Below are positions 46,369 through 57,772 of a stretch of 64,000 bases of DNA, in pieces; position 1 is the first letter of the stretch; each line of letters starts with the position of its first letter. The translations under genes and the position numbers were made by a program. The notes under the pieces were generated by a model. That model saw only the letters and a program-made list of their open reading frames with translations. It made no database searches and was not told the DNA's origin. Source of the DNA: Sorghum bicolor (lineage: Eukaryota > Streptophyta > Magnoliopsida > Poales > Poaceae); contig NC_012879.2 in the NCBI RefSeq assembly GCF_000003195.3, positions 24,286,017 to 24,350,016 of the forward strand, in the 5' to 3' direction.

Positions 46369-48539
46369 AATTCCCCCAAGCTTACCTCTTGCTCATCCCT
46401 GAGCAAGGATAGACTCAGCTATGGATCATAAGTTGTTGCAATATCTTTAAAAATTGACGGTACCCATGCTTTTTTAAATAAGATCTCATCTCTGAGTTAG
46501 AGTAAACTGTCAAGACTTAAAACTTACTTACTTTACCTTCACCATGGGACTTGTAACCGTCACTTCTATCTTGAGTAGTTAAAAGATAGAACAGTCTAGT
46601 CAAGTGCCATGTCTCTTATTCTTGATCAGCTATAGCTCTAGAGTTTTTGCAGATTTTCAAATAAAACTCAGAGATTCCTTGTATGACTCTCTCAAATCTC
46701 TCTTTTGTGGTATTTCTAGATCCTTACCAAGGCAGTGATGGTATATGCCTTCTCTCAAAATATGTAGTATTTGTGGTATGAAGCATAGTGACATTGCCTC
46801 CTCTCTCACCCTACTTTAATAAGGCTTGATATCTGGAGCTCATAGATGGGAGATAAAATATACATACTTACAAGACATTTATTGTATAGTCAAACCATGG
46901 ATCCAAAGAAACAAATCAATAAGTCAAATCAAGATGTGCATGTGTGGCGAATGAATGGTGTATGGTGGTAATGGTGATAATAATGGTGGAAGTCTAATTC
47001 TACTTTTGCTCTTTTGAGGGGATATATACCTTTCTTGCTTTTTGAAACTTTATGAGAAGAATGAGATGCTCTTCTTTTTTTCTTTTCTCTCAGGTGGGTA
47101 TCTTGTACCTCTAATTCTACTGTCGGACGCTTGTCCATTTTTACCTCTCGTATCACTTTTTCTTTTCTTCGAGGTTCCGGGCACTTGCCCCCTTTTTATT
47201 TCCTCGTATCTCTTTTTTTAGAGCACTCATCTCTTGAGATAATATAGCAAGTGGTAGTAAAAAGATAACTTGAGCATTTATTTCACAAGGGAAAACAGAA
47301 ATGTTTTTGGTCATTCTCTCCCGGATTAGGAGTAGAATATTTTTGGGTGATTCTGGAGATGGAAATGGGTGGATATATGTGGATGGTACTTCCGGAGTAG
47401 AAGTAGCATATATGAGTGAACGTGCAAGTCAATCTTGATTTAACCACATGATAAGCTCCTAAGGGTCTACACAGCTTGTCCACACTCAATGCTCATAAGC
47501 AGTAAATAATAAATGTGTGGCTCAAAGTCTAGCAAGCATGTATATATGGCTGTGGTAGGAATTTAAACTCTCATCATACAGGAACTCATCATGCAATATT
47601 TTAAAGATTTTCAAAGATAAAATTCTCCAGAATTCTAGCATCTCTAGGAACAGATAAACAGCAGCTCAACCTTCCCATATCGTATCCGTTAACAACTTAG
47701 ATTTCAGATCAAGTTTTCATCCCACACGTTTAGGTCTAGAGCAAGCTTTAAATCATAACAGTTATATCTAAACTTGAGAGAGAACTTAAAATGTGCAAAT
47801 TAGGCAGAGCAACTATTCATCATATCCATGCTTGAGTTTTATTTAGATACAGATTAGCATAGCCACTTTATTTATTTATTAAACACACTAAGCAAAAGAT
47901 ATATATATAAGCATAAAATCTTTATTTGGTTTTTCATAGTTATGTATATTTAAATTCTAAAATAATATAAGTATAAAGATAGATAGATAGATAGAAATAC
48001 TTATCGAGATAAATGGGGGTGCTCTCCTCCAAGCTGAATTTTGACGTAATTTCTCCTGATGTAGCTAGCAGGTGGCAGAAGTGTATTTGAAAGTCAGCAG
48101 CATTCTGATAGCGATTAGAATGTCCTCCGTCTACTAGTCTTCTTGATTCTTAAATTCTGTGGAGCTCAAATAGACAACAAAGCTTGTGGAACTGATTAAG
48201 TGTTAGCATAAATATATAGCCTTTATCATGTTAAGACTCCTTAATAATTATTACTCCCTATTTTTATATTTTTGTTTTATAAAGCAGAAAAGAAATTTTT
48301 ATTTTATTTTTATGCCACCACAGTGAGTGTACTTATGGATTTTATGCCACTCGTATACTCACATGGGGCTTACTGTTTTGCATATTTTTATTTTATTTTT
48401 AAGATAGTATGAACATAATTAACTAAGTAAACTAGTTGAAATAATTGAAAGAGAAAGGATAACTACCAAGTTTACCTCTTGGCAAGGCGTTCGGTGTTTT
48501 TAAGTCCTCCGAACAGGACTCTCCTCTTTCTCAATTGTC
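46369..48539 (-). other. Athila-like 3' interior, no pol
   Basis: Polypurine tract at the LTR edge (complement CTTGGGGGAATT), then 2.2 kb of AT-rich non-coding DNA. This is where reverse transcriptase and integrase would be in an autonomous Athila, but no domain motif is present on either strand. A 75-codon frame at 46929-47156 has a counterpart at 38394-38624 in element A. A (TAGA)n run is at about 47980-47996. Confidence 0.75.
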
Positions 48540-51161
48540 CTAGGATTCGTTGGGTGGCGGAGTCGGTACTTTCGGCGGCGCCTCCTCTTCATGTATAGTT
48601 ATCTTCTCTTTCCATACCTGACTCAGTGCTTCAGTCTCCTCTAGATAATTCTCTTTAAACTCTACGTCTTCTGACCTTATCACTTCTCCTTCATAGTCTG
48701 CCCATCCGTCCTTGATGATTTGCCTCCTCTGGTTGCGGTTGCGTCGTTTCCTGACCTGCTTAGATTCTTCAACGATATAGTCAGGGTCAGTAAAATAACG
48801 ACGTACCATCTCTGAGGGGAAGTGCATATGGACTTCTCCGGTTCCAATGTAGATAATTGCTTTAACGGTGCTGAGGAATGGTCTTCCAAGGATGATGGGT
48901 GGATCGTATTCGTCTTCTCCCATGTCAATAACTTGAAAGTCTGTGTAGACAAAATGATCGTCTATTTTGACTGGGACATCAGTTACTGTTCCTTTAACTT
49001 CTCAAAATGTCTGATCTACCATCTGGAGCTGAATGTATGTTGGTTTCAGGGGCATGGTTCCCAACAAGAGCCGATAGGTGACTGCGGCCATTATGTTGAC
49101 GCCCGATCCGGTGTCGCAAGTTGTCTTGTAGAAGTTGTATCCATTTATGGAGCAATAGATGCTTGGCATTCCTGGGTCGTCCTTCTTGGTCAAAAACGGT
49201 GACTTAAGTTGGTGATCTTGGCCTCCATGAACTACAGTGACCATCTTAGCTGACTCGGTCCATACTTGCTTGTTCCTATTCCTCCTGTTGGTCCTCTTCC
49301 TTGATTCACGTTTGGATTGATCTGGAATTTGTGTAGTCTTGTTCTTGAAGAAAAATGTTTCCTTCCTCCCTTTGATGTAGAAAGTGATCTTGGCAGCACT
49401 AGCGTAGATGATAGCTCTCATGGTGTTCAAGAATGGCCTCCCTAAGATGATGGTTGCTCTCTCATCGTTACCGGTCTCTACCACTATGAAGTCTGCTGGG
49501 GCATACAAGGTACCAACTCGGATGCAAAGGTTCTTCACTATTCCTTTTGGAAAAGTTATCGTCTAATCTGCAAACTTCAAACACATGGTTGTCTCTAATA
49601 AAGGTACCCTGGGTATAATATTGACACTAGAGCCAAAGTCACATAGTGCTTCTGGGATGTCCACCATGCCGATGGAGATTGGGATGACGGGGCGTCCTGG
49701 ATCACCTCTCTTGACCGGCAGAAGGTCAGTAGAGAATTCAGTGACGGGGTTACTCCAATTACCTGCATCAAACATGTCTACAAGATTTGCATATTCTAAT
49801 CCTTCCGGTTGTGATGGTATACCGGGGTTAGTAGTAGGAACAGCAGCAACTATTTGATTTAACTGAGATTCAATCATTTTATTAAAGCTAATTTGATTCT
49901 TGATGGCAGTAGAGAAATTATCCATTCTATTATTTATATTTTCTAGCATTTTATCATTAGATGCCAATTTCTTAAATAGGTTATCCATTAGATTTTCTTG
50001 ATTAGACACTAACTCTCTCAAAGGTGGAAAATTATTACTATTGTTGTAAGAAATGTTACCTTGATAATTACTTGAGTAGTTAGGCCTCTGTTGATTCCAA
50101 CCTTGATTTTGTTGAGGACGGTTGTAGTAGTAGTAGTAGTAGTTGTTGTTGTTGATGTAGTTCACATCCTCAAGCATCTCAGGGCAGTGATTGCCTGAGT
50201 GTCCAGTATCTCCACACTCCTCGCAAGTCATGTGAGAGTCGTAGATGTGCATAACTTCTTTCTTGTCTCCAGCTCTATCATCGAGCTTCTTCATGAGCAG
50301 GTCTAGCTTTGCAGACAACATGTCTACCTCCTTCAGCTGATGCATACCTCCACCTCTCTTGCGTGTCTGGGTCCTCTCTTCATTCCAGCTTTGATTGGAC
50401 GCCATCTTCTCCACAAGAGCTGTGGCTTGTGATATAGTAAGTGATAAGAATGCTCCTCCAGCTGCAGCATCCATGGTCTCTCGGGCACTGTTGCCGAGCC
50501 CATGATAAAATGTCTGCATCAGTAGCCAACTCTCCATTCCATGATGGGGACATTGTAGGATGTAGTCTTGAAAGCGCTCCCATGCTTCTGGAATAGATTC
50601 ATCATTTTGTTGCTGAAAACTTGTAATCTTCCCACGGAGAGCATTGGTCTTGCCCATGGGAAAGAACTTAGCCAGGAAGTTTGTTGAGCAGAGTGCCCAC
50701 GTAGTATTCTTCTCCTTTGTAGCGTAGAACCATTGCTTCGCTCTCCCTAACAGTGAGAATGGGAAGAGGCGAAGTAGTATAGCATCTTTGGAAACTCCTG
50801 CTATGGTGAATGTGTTGCAAATCTCCAGGAAGTGTTGTAGATGAGCACTAGCATATTCGTGTGCCTTCCCACAGAACTGGTTGGATTGCGCCATGTTGAT
50901 AAGTCCAGGCTTGAGCTCAAAGTTGTCGTCGATCTCTGCAGCAGGTCCAGTGCGGATGTTGTCCGTAGTGGGAGCTGAGAATTCACGGATTGATTTGTTC
51001 GCCATGGCCTCGAACTCTGAAGACAAGTTCCAGTGATCTTCTTGATTGGATGAAGCTTCTTGCTTAAGTGTTGATGATCTCTTCTTGAGCTTGGCTCTCG
51101 TCTTCTTGAATAATGCTTCAGGATTGTCAACAAAATTTCTTGGAAGATGTCTTCTATTCAT
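48540..51161 (-). pseudogene. Gag with two tandem aspartic-protease domains
   Basis: ATG at 51161. The Athila-type Gag (FCGKAHEYASAHLQHFLEIC, LLGRAKQWFY, FFPMGKTNALRGKI) spans residues about 90-250. A CCHC zinc knuckle, CEECGDTGHSGNHC, is at residues 313-326, with an Asn/Tyr-rich stretch after it. Protease 1 has CDFGSSVNIIPR and, further on, ETGNDERATIILGRPFL. Protease 2 has CDTGSGVNIM and EDEYDPPIILGRPFL. Protein ends at 48540 with no polymerase domain. Two in-frame stops, TAG 49563-49565 (CAG in the sister copy) and TGA 49002-49004, and an eight-codon deletion in protease 1 inactivate this copy. Confidence 0.85.
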
Positions 51162-51295
51162 ACATTCCCCTGCATAAGATAAAATAGAAAAATATCGGGG
51201 TAAAACTGTATGAGAGAATAGATAAGCTCAATCATCTTAGTGATGCGAATGATAACTCAAAATCCTTTATTCCATTCTTGATTAGTAATCAACCT

Positions 51296-51313
51296 TCCCC
51301 GGCAACGGCGCCA
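51296..51313 (-). other. Primer-binding site, tRNA-Asp type
   Basis: The complement reads TGGCGCCGTTGCCGGGGA, eight bases from the LTR edge at 51322. This is the tRNA-Asp-complementary site common in Athila-like elements. The same 18-mer recurs at 59836-59853. Confidence 0.9.
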
Positions 51314-51321
51314 AAAATGCT

Positions 51322-52020
51322 TGTTGGGTATTCTTAACATCATTGCCAAAAGTAGACTAAGTTCTCTAAATCTAGTAACGGTGCCAAAAATGCCAAACCT
51401 ATCCCTCACACCACTTAAGCCAAGTTGTCATCCCCAGCATGATATAAGAGACGCGGTATTGAAATATGCAATTGCTCTTCTAAATAAATAATGAATGGGA
51501 TCTGCAAGCGCACAGATTAATACCAATGTAGCATTTTAACCGGGAAGTATTCCAGGTATCGTTATTTAAATTTTTACCACTGGGAAGGGATTAGCAATCA
51601 TCAATATTGATTACAGAATAGAATATGAGATTGAGTATCTATCATTGCATGTATAATTGAGAACATTTATCTAACTCTTTCATATAGGGATAAATGTCAC
51701 ATAAAAGATATATGAAATAATGAATAGTGACAAAGATAATGAATCTGATCTAGCCACATAATAAATATGATAAGCACCTCAATTAGATACTCTAGAAAGT
51801 CATTAGCATGGTATTAGAATGAACTACAAGAATATTTCCTAAGTTATTCTCAACTATATAGTCTAGCATTATCATAATTAGTGCAAGCATACTTAGCAAT
51901 CATTGCGAGACAAGACTACGCCCATGCATAGTGATATTAGCAAGGTAAATGAGAAACATAGCAATCACTCCCCTGTAATAATATTGCTCTGCCAGCCCAA
52001 TACACGAGAGGGGGACTATA
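51322..52020 (-). repeat. Athila-like LTR, terminal 700 bp
   Basis: The complement ends TTAAGAATACCCAACA at 51322. It is truncated at about 52020 (GACTATATA), where it abuts the start of the + strand LTR. Confidence 0.9.
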
Positions 52021-52025
52021 TAGTT

Positions 52026-53073
52026 TGTTGACGGTCCTTAAGGCAAGAGATAAGCTTGGAGGATTCTTGGTAATTCTCTAATTGTGCTTCTAATTGCTTT
52101 CTAATTATCTTTGTTCTTCAATATTATGAATATGACTTTGTTTTATTTTAATATATTGCTTATGACTTTGCTCTACTTTCTTATATTCAAGATTATATTG
52201 TTCTTAGTTTATCATAGTTATGTACTTGGCTTAGTTAGATTGGATCTATATACATGCTTAGGATCGTATAGCGTTTATACATCGGATCCATGGGTAAATG
52301 ATAGATATTGTGTATGCGTGGTGCTTAAACCGTATTTATCTGTGATTGTACCCAATATGCCAGATCGTGGGGTAGTTCGTGATAGTGACAGCTTCATTGA
52401 TTCTTATATAGTCCCCCTCTCGTGTATTGGGCTGGCAGAGCAATATTATTACAGGGGAGTGATTGCTATGTTTCTCATTTACCTTGCTAATATCACTATG
52501 CATGGGCGGAGTCTTGTCTCACAATGATTGCTAAGTATGCTTGCACTAACTATGATAATGCTAGACTATATAGTTGAGGATAACTTAGGAAATATTCTTG
52601 TAGTTCGTTCTAATTCTATGCTAATGACTTTCTAGAGTATCTAATTGAGGTGCTTATCATATTTATTATGTGGCTAGATCAGACTAATTATCTTTGTCAC
52701 TATTATTATTTCATATATCTTTTATGTGACACTTATCCCTGTATGAAGAGTTAGATAAATGTTATCAATTATACATACAATGATAGATACTCAATCTCAT
52801 ATTCTATTCTGTAATCAATATTGATGATTGTTAATCCCTTCCCAGTGGTAAAAATATAAATAACGATACCTGGAATACTTCCCGGTTAAAATGCTACATC
52901 GGTATTATTTATTTAGAAGAGCAATTGCATATTTCAATACCGCATCTCTCATGTCATGCTGGGGATGACAACTTGGCTTAAGTGGTGTGAGGGATGGTTT
53001 GGCATTTTTGGCACCGTTACTAGATTTAGAGAACTTAGTCTACTTTTGGTAATGATGTTAAGAATACCCAACA
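52026..53073 (+). repeat. Athila-like LTR D with scrambled start
   Basis: Begins TGTTGACGGTCCTTAAG, then 17 bases resembling the polypurine-tract flank (GCAAGAGATAAGCTTGG). It then jumps to LTR position about 610 and runs to CCCAACA at 53073. A further short deletion precedes TTATTTATTTAGAAG near 52905. Confidence 0.9.
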
Positions 53074-53105
53074 TATGTATCCCCTATCTTTTCCATCTCT
53101 TGCAG

Positions 53106-55762
53106 CGCGTTGATCCCTCTTGGCAGTTTGTCAGTTGCTCAGTTGTTGGCAGTCGTTCAGAGGCAGTTTTCTTGCAATGGCACGTTGCAAGAATGTCAGT
53201 GGTCCGGTAGCCAGCTCAGGGGGTTCTCCAGGAGGTGATAGTGGAAGTGATCCTTCCCGTCGCCTGTCAGCGGCAGAAAAGGGAAAAGGCAAGAAGCTGG
53301 CCACCAAGAAGAGGAAGGCCAGTGACAGAGAGGCAGACGTGGCCGAGGCAGTTGCAGCAGCAGCTGAGGCAGCAGAGAGGGGTGGACGCTTAGGTGCCCT
53401 GAGGATTGGGGCCGATCCCACACCACGGCACAGGCGTGCAGTTCTTGAGGCTTAGGCACTTCAAGGGTCTCCTCCTGGCACCATCATGCTAGGAGGTCAG
53501 TGTGTCAGGATTGCAATCAGAGAGCCAGCTCAGGAGGACCCGGAGACTGAGACAGAGGTAGAGGCCCAGGCGGATGGCCTGATGGAGGGACAGCAGAAGG
53601 AGCTGCCCCTTAGGAGGTTGACTCGCACGCGTACTCAGGCCATTCCTAGGACTGGTACGTAGGGTCAGTCCACTTCCACTGCTCGCTCCACTCCAGCACG
53701 TGGCACCCCAGCTCCACGTCCAGTGCTAGTGAGGATACATAAGGATTACACCCAGGTCTCCGCTTGAGAGATCTAGGAGCTGCGGTTCGTTCCTTTTCCG
53801 ACTTGGTTTCTAGCTTCCAGTGATCCGAGAGCCAGTGACAGATTCTATACAGTGGTTCAAGAGGATCTGTACGAGGCTTTTTGTCCGTTCAGCGACTCAG
53901 TTCAGGGAGCACAGGGTGCTTGACCTTGAGGTGCTTGGGAACATGGTCGGTGTGGACATCAGGCAGTATTTCACTTACCTGACCGGTCTCCCAGAGTTAC
54001 TTGCTTTACCTGGCACCTATTGTGAGGAGTGGGTCCGAGAGTTCTATGCCTCAGTGTGGGTTTCACCAAACCATAGCTACATCCACTACGCACTGGCAGG
54101 CACTGACTACAGGGTGACAGCTTAGAGGGCCAGTGAGGTTCTTGGATTGAGAGCCTATTCCACTCGGATCCATGAGCTTTGCTATGGGAACTTCGAGCCT
54201 CCTCGATGTCCTCACGGTGGTGCTCTACCATTGGTTGACTTTGTGGCTCCTTGTTTCCGTCAGCCCTTTGGAGAGGGCTCCAGCAGGACAGTTGGAGATT
54301 TGACACGCCCAGCCAGGATCCTTGACTTCATGTTGAGGAGGACTCTCTTTCCCAGGTCCGGCTACAAAGACGGCTTCACCAGGATTCAGCAGTGGTTGGT
54401 AGCTCACCTGATCTCAAAGACATCATTTGATTTGTGGGATTTGATAGTGTTAGAGATTGAGGATACTATCTCAGAGAGCTTTAGGGGTCGGCGTCAGTTG
54501 CCGTACGCACATTGGATCACACTGCTCATACTTCGTGCTAGGCCCGAGCCTCTTCCAGCTCACCTCCAGAGAGAGCTATCAGATGCTGGCACCGTGTTTC
54601 CCCACTACGACCCCTGATAGATGCTGAGGGCACACTACAACCTTAGAGCTCCGCCACCTCCTCCAGCACCACGTGGCCAGGTGCCACCACCTTCTCCTAG
54701 GGGCACTAGCAGTTCAGGGGCAGTCCCAGAGACTGAGGAGGAGCAGGATATCGCCATTGGGGCGTTTTCAGACGCTGAGGCCGAGGTGGAGTTTGACTTC
54801 GCTTCAGACAGCTCAGACATTGATTATCATCTCCCAGTGCCAGACCTTCCTCTGAGGCCGCACGACCACGAGGCAGGAGGTTCCTCGAGTGCCTCAGACC
54901 CCGCCCTGCTTGCTATTCTAGAGGGGATGAGAGCCGATCAGAGGAGGGTAGCTCAGGAGCAGGCCAGGAGAGACAGGGATCAGGCTGACATCAATGCAGC
55001 CATGCAGGCTAGGCAGGACGAGCTTCAGAGATAGGTTCTAACCTTCCAAGAGCAGCAGCTTGCGTTCCAGGCTCAGCAGACGGCGATGATGGCCGCTCAT
55101 ATGGCCGCCTCAGGGCTTCAGCTTCCTCAGATTCAGCTCCCAAGTACTTCGTCAGTCAGGCCTCCTACCCAGTGCCACAGAGTTAGTCCCAGCGGCCGCT
55201 CTAGCTCCCTGCTCAAAGTCAGCCATTCTCGATGCCACAACACCAGGTTTCTTAGGGTGCCATCTCTTCTAGGTTTGAGCAGGTGCCTCAGTTCACGCCT
55301 CTACGCTCTGGTTTTACAGCTCAGTCAGCGACAGCGTCACAGCTTGTGTTGGATTCGTCGGCAAGCCAGCACATCAGTTTCTCTTACAGTGCTGTTATTG
55401 GTGACCCTACGCCTTCACCGCTGCAGGCTCCTGTAGCTTTTACGGTCCCAGTTACCACCATAGAGCGCCTATCGTCATCAGTAGCTTTGTTTGAGCAGCT
55501 TGCACCTTCCACTACCGTACCAGAGACGTCAGCTATAGCGACAGAGTCCGTGCTAGCCTCGTCAGCAGGACTTGAGCAGCCAGCACAGCCCGTGACAGCT
55601 TCAGAGCCCATAGAGCCGACCCAGACCGCTTCTCCAGCACGTGTAGCTTCAGAGGGTCACTCTACCTCCTCCGACTCGACGGCCGATGGATCAGACGACA
55701 CAGCACAGTTTCAGGCCGTGCCGAGGGACTCTACTACTCCGCCTCCACCTCTGTCGTCTTAG
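53106..55762 (+). pseudogene. Extra ORF of copia element (env-position, plant transposon protein family)
   Basis: A polypyrimidine tract and CTTGCAG at 53105 form an acceptor that could pair with the donor at 43425. ATG at 53177. The N-terminus is basic (GKGKKLATKKRKAS), possibly a nuclear signal. The core at about 53800-54600 has YFTYLTGLPELLALPG, CEEWVREFYASVW, RIHELCYGN and QQWLVAHL, as in the 'putative plant transposon protein' family. The tail is Gln/Ala- and Ser/Thr-rich. Stops at 53453, 53660, 53765, 53774, 54123, 54615, 54618 and 55032 and frameshifts near 53875 and 55150 make it a pseudogene. Sits where Sire elements carry an env-like gene; no signal peptide or fusion peptide is visible, so I do not call it envelope. 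Confidence 0.75.
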
Positions 55763-56231
55763 GTTTTTGGCGCTTGATGCCAAAGGGGGAGAGAGTGTGA
55801 GTATGTAAGTTAGGGGGAGCTAGGGCTAGCTAGTGATGGGGGCTCTTTGATTATTCTGTGTGCTATGTGTGCTACTCCATGCATCATATTTACGTTTATG
55901 CATTGCATTTGTGTGAGATACTCTTGTGAGATACTTTTATGGTTGTGAGACATGACTTTATGCTTATCTGTGATATCTGGGATATCTTTTTGTCATGTGT
56001 TTGGCTCTTATTACTTTGCTTCTGCGTTTTTACTCCGATGTACTATGAGCCATATGTGTTTGTATCCTGTTGTATACATATTTGGATGCAGGATGGTAGA
56101 CTTGGTTGATATAAGCATGCCTAATCCCTTTGCTCTTATTGTATCATGCTTATAGAAACCAAGTCATATTGAAAACCTCATTTTCTTTCATACTCGAGGT
56201 CATTATCATCAATCACTAAAAAGGGGGAGAT
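55763..56231 (+). other. Copia 3' untranslated region and polypurine tract
   Basis: Contains AAAGGGGGAGAGAG just after the ORF (about 55783) and the final tract AAAAAGGGGGAGAT next to the LTR. The first may be an additional central-type tract. No gene. Confidence 0.8.
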
Positions 56232-57772
56232 TGAAAGAGCATCTAGGCCCCTAATGATTTCGGTGATTAATGACAATGTTGATTACTGTGACTAACGTGT
56301 GTTTTGCAGAGGCAAAGTCATCATTGAGGTCATGGTAATAGGTACTCGATGAACAGGGACGTACATGCCTACTTAATAGTGGAAATCATTTTGGTTTTCA
56401 AAGGATGGATGGACATCGTCAAGACTAGACTAGGTCTAAGTGCCCTATGGTGAAGAAGGGCACTTAGAGTAGTTTAGGACTTGGTTTTTCCTTTGACCGT
56501 ACTATTAAGAGGGGCTTTGATCTAGTAGCTTGAGTTAGGCAAGGCTTTAGGTTTAGGTGTGGTGCACACTTGGTAAACCTAGCACTAGGCAGCTCAGAGA
56601 TAGTCCTTGGATCAAGAGGAAACAACTTCGTTTTGGAACGGTCGTGTTTCGACGAAGTTAGGGTGCCTAAGTAGGCACCGGACGCTGCACCGGATGCTCT
56701 GTGAGTGCGTCCGGTGACGTCCTTTAGCCGTTGAAGGTTTTGGTGCATAGGGTTAGGCACCGGACGCTAGCACCGGACTCACCGGGTAGCGTCCGGTCCT
56801 ATACCCAGGGAGGTTGTAAACCTTCCCCGAGCACCGGACGCACCGGATAGCGTCCGGTCTTAAACTCAGGGAGTTTGTAAAACTCCTAGGAGCACCGGAC
56901 GGTGCCACTGGACGCTATGGAGTAGCGTCCGGTGACCTGTCAGAGGCAGTACAGTTAGCCATTGAAGTGTCACCGGACGCTTGACGCTCGGTGCAGAGCG
57001 TCCGGTGCAACATCAACAGCGTCCGGTGACCCCGTTTTCAGTGGAAAACGGTTGGCTGGCCCTTGGACTTCGTGGGGTGTATTTATACTCCTCCACCTTG
57101 TCCATGAGTGCTCTCTTGCCCATTTGAACATCTGAGAAACTTGTTGTGGAGCAAGAGAGTAGCAAGAGCCTAGAGAGGATTGAGATCTGAGAGATTTCTT
57201 GTGAGAATCCTTCTCTAGTTGAATTCCAAGAGTCAAGTGTGCATCCTCCACTCTCTAGTGCCTTGTTTGGGTCAAGTGAGAGTTCTTTGCTTGTTACTCT
57301 TGGTGATCGCCATCACCTAGACGGTTCGGTGGTGATTGGAGGCACGAAGACCGCCCGGAGTTCTTGTGGGTGGCTCGTGTCAAGCTTGTGAGCGGTTTTG
57401 GGCGATTCACCGCGACGGAGTGTCGAAGAATCAGCCTGTAGAGAGCACTTGGTCCTTGCACGGACCAAGGGGGAACAAGACCCTTGCACGTGCGCTCCAA
57501 CAAGGACTAGTGGAGAGTGGCGACTCTCCGATACCTCGGCAAAACATCGCCGAGCACTTTCTTCCACTACTCCTTTACTTTCTAGCATTTACTTTGTGTT
57601 TTTACATTCCTAGAATTGCCATGCTAGAATAGGATTGGAACTAGGTTGCAAAACTTTTATCTGGTAGCTCCCTAGTCACTCTAGGCACAAGGGGTTGAAT
57701 TGGAGCTTATAGGTTGCTTAAATTTTAAGAGAAGCCCAATTCACCCCCCTCTTTGGCATCTTGATCTTTTCA
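56232..57772 (+). repeat. 3' LTR of copia element
   Basis: 1541 bp from TGAAAGAGCATC to GATCTTTTCA. The right flank AGGAC (57773-57777) would be its TSD. U3 holds GCGTCCGGTG at 56707, 56925, 56999 and 57019 and the inverse CACCGGACGC at 56676, 56758, 56832 and 56971. A TATA box (GTATTTATACTCC) follows at about 57079-57091. Confidence 0.85.

Larger units (their letters stand above)
43585..53073. mobile_element. Rearranged Athila-like block (+ LTRs enclosing an inverted body)
   Basis: Order: + LTR lacking its start (43585-45106); - strand Gag/protease piece (45107-45870); - LTR start piece (45888-46368); - interior with polypurine tract, 3' non-coding region, gag-protease-protease gene and primer-binding site (46369-51321); - LTR end piece (51322-52020); + LTR with an internal deletion (52026-53073). 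The outer LTRs point one way and the body the other. No pol gene is present anywhere. The flank after 53073 (TATGT) resumes the copia element. Confidence 0.75.
40838..57772 (+). mobile_element. Ty1-copia Sire/Opie-type element, 3' two-thirds
   Basis: Runs from within reverse transcriptase (40838) through RNase H (to 42432), an internal non-coding region with a second promoter-like block (42433-43484), the gap and a gypsy insertion (43485-53073), an extra ORF (53106-55762), the polypurine tract (56218-56231) and the 3' LTR (56232-57772). The protein motifs, LTR ends TGAAAGA..TCTTTTCA and the ORF after pol suit the Sire lineage. Its 5' LTR, gag, protease and integrase must lie left of the window, beyond element A. 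Confidence 0.85.

Noticed and set aside
51296..51313. tRNA-Asp 3' end sequence
   Set aside because: Only the 18-base primer-binding site is present; no cloverleaf is encoded around it. The same applies to 59836-59853.
53106..55762. Retroviral-type envelope gene
   Set aside because: It occupies the env position, but no signal peptide, cleavage site or membrane anchor is visible and the core matches a plant transposon protein family instead.
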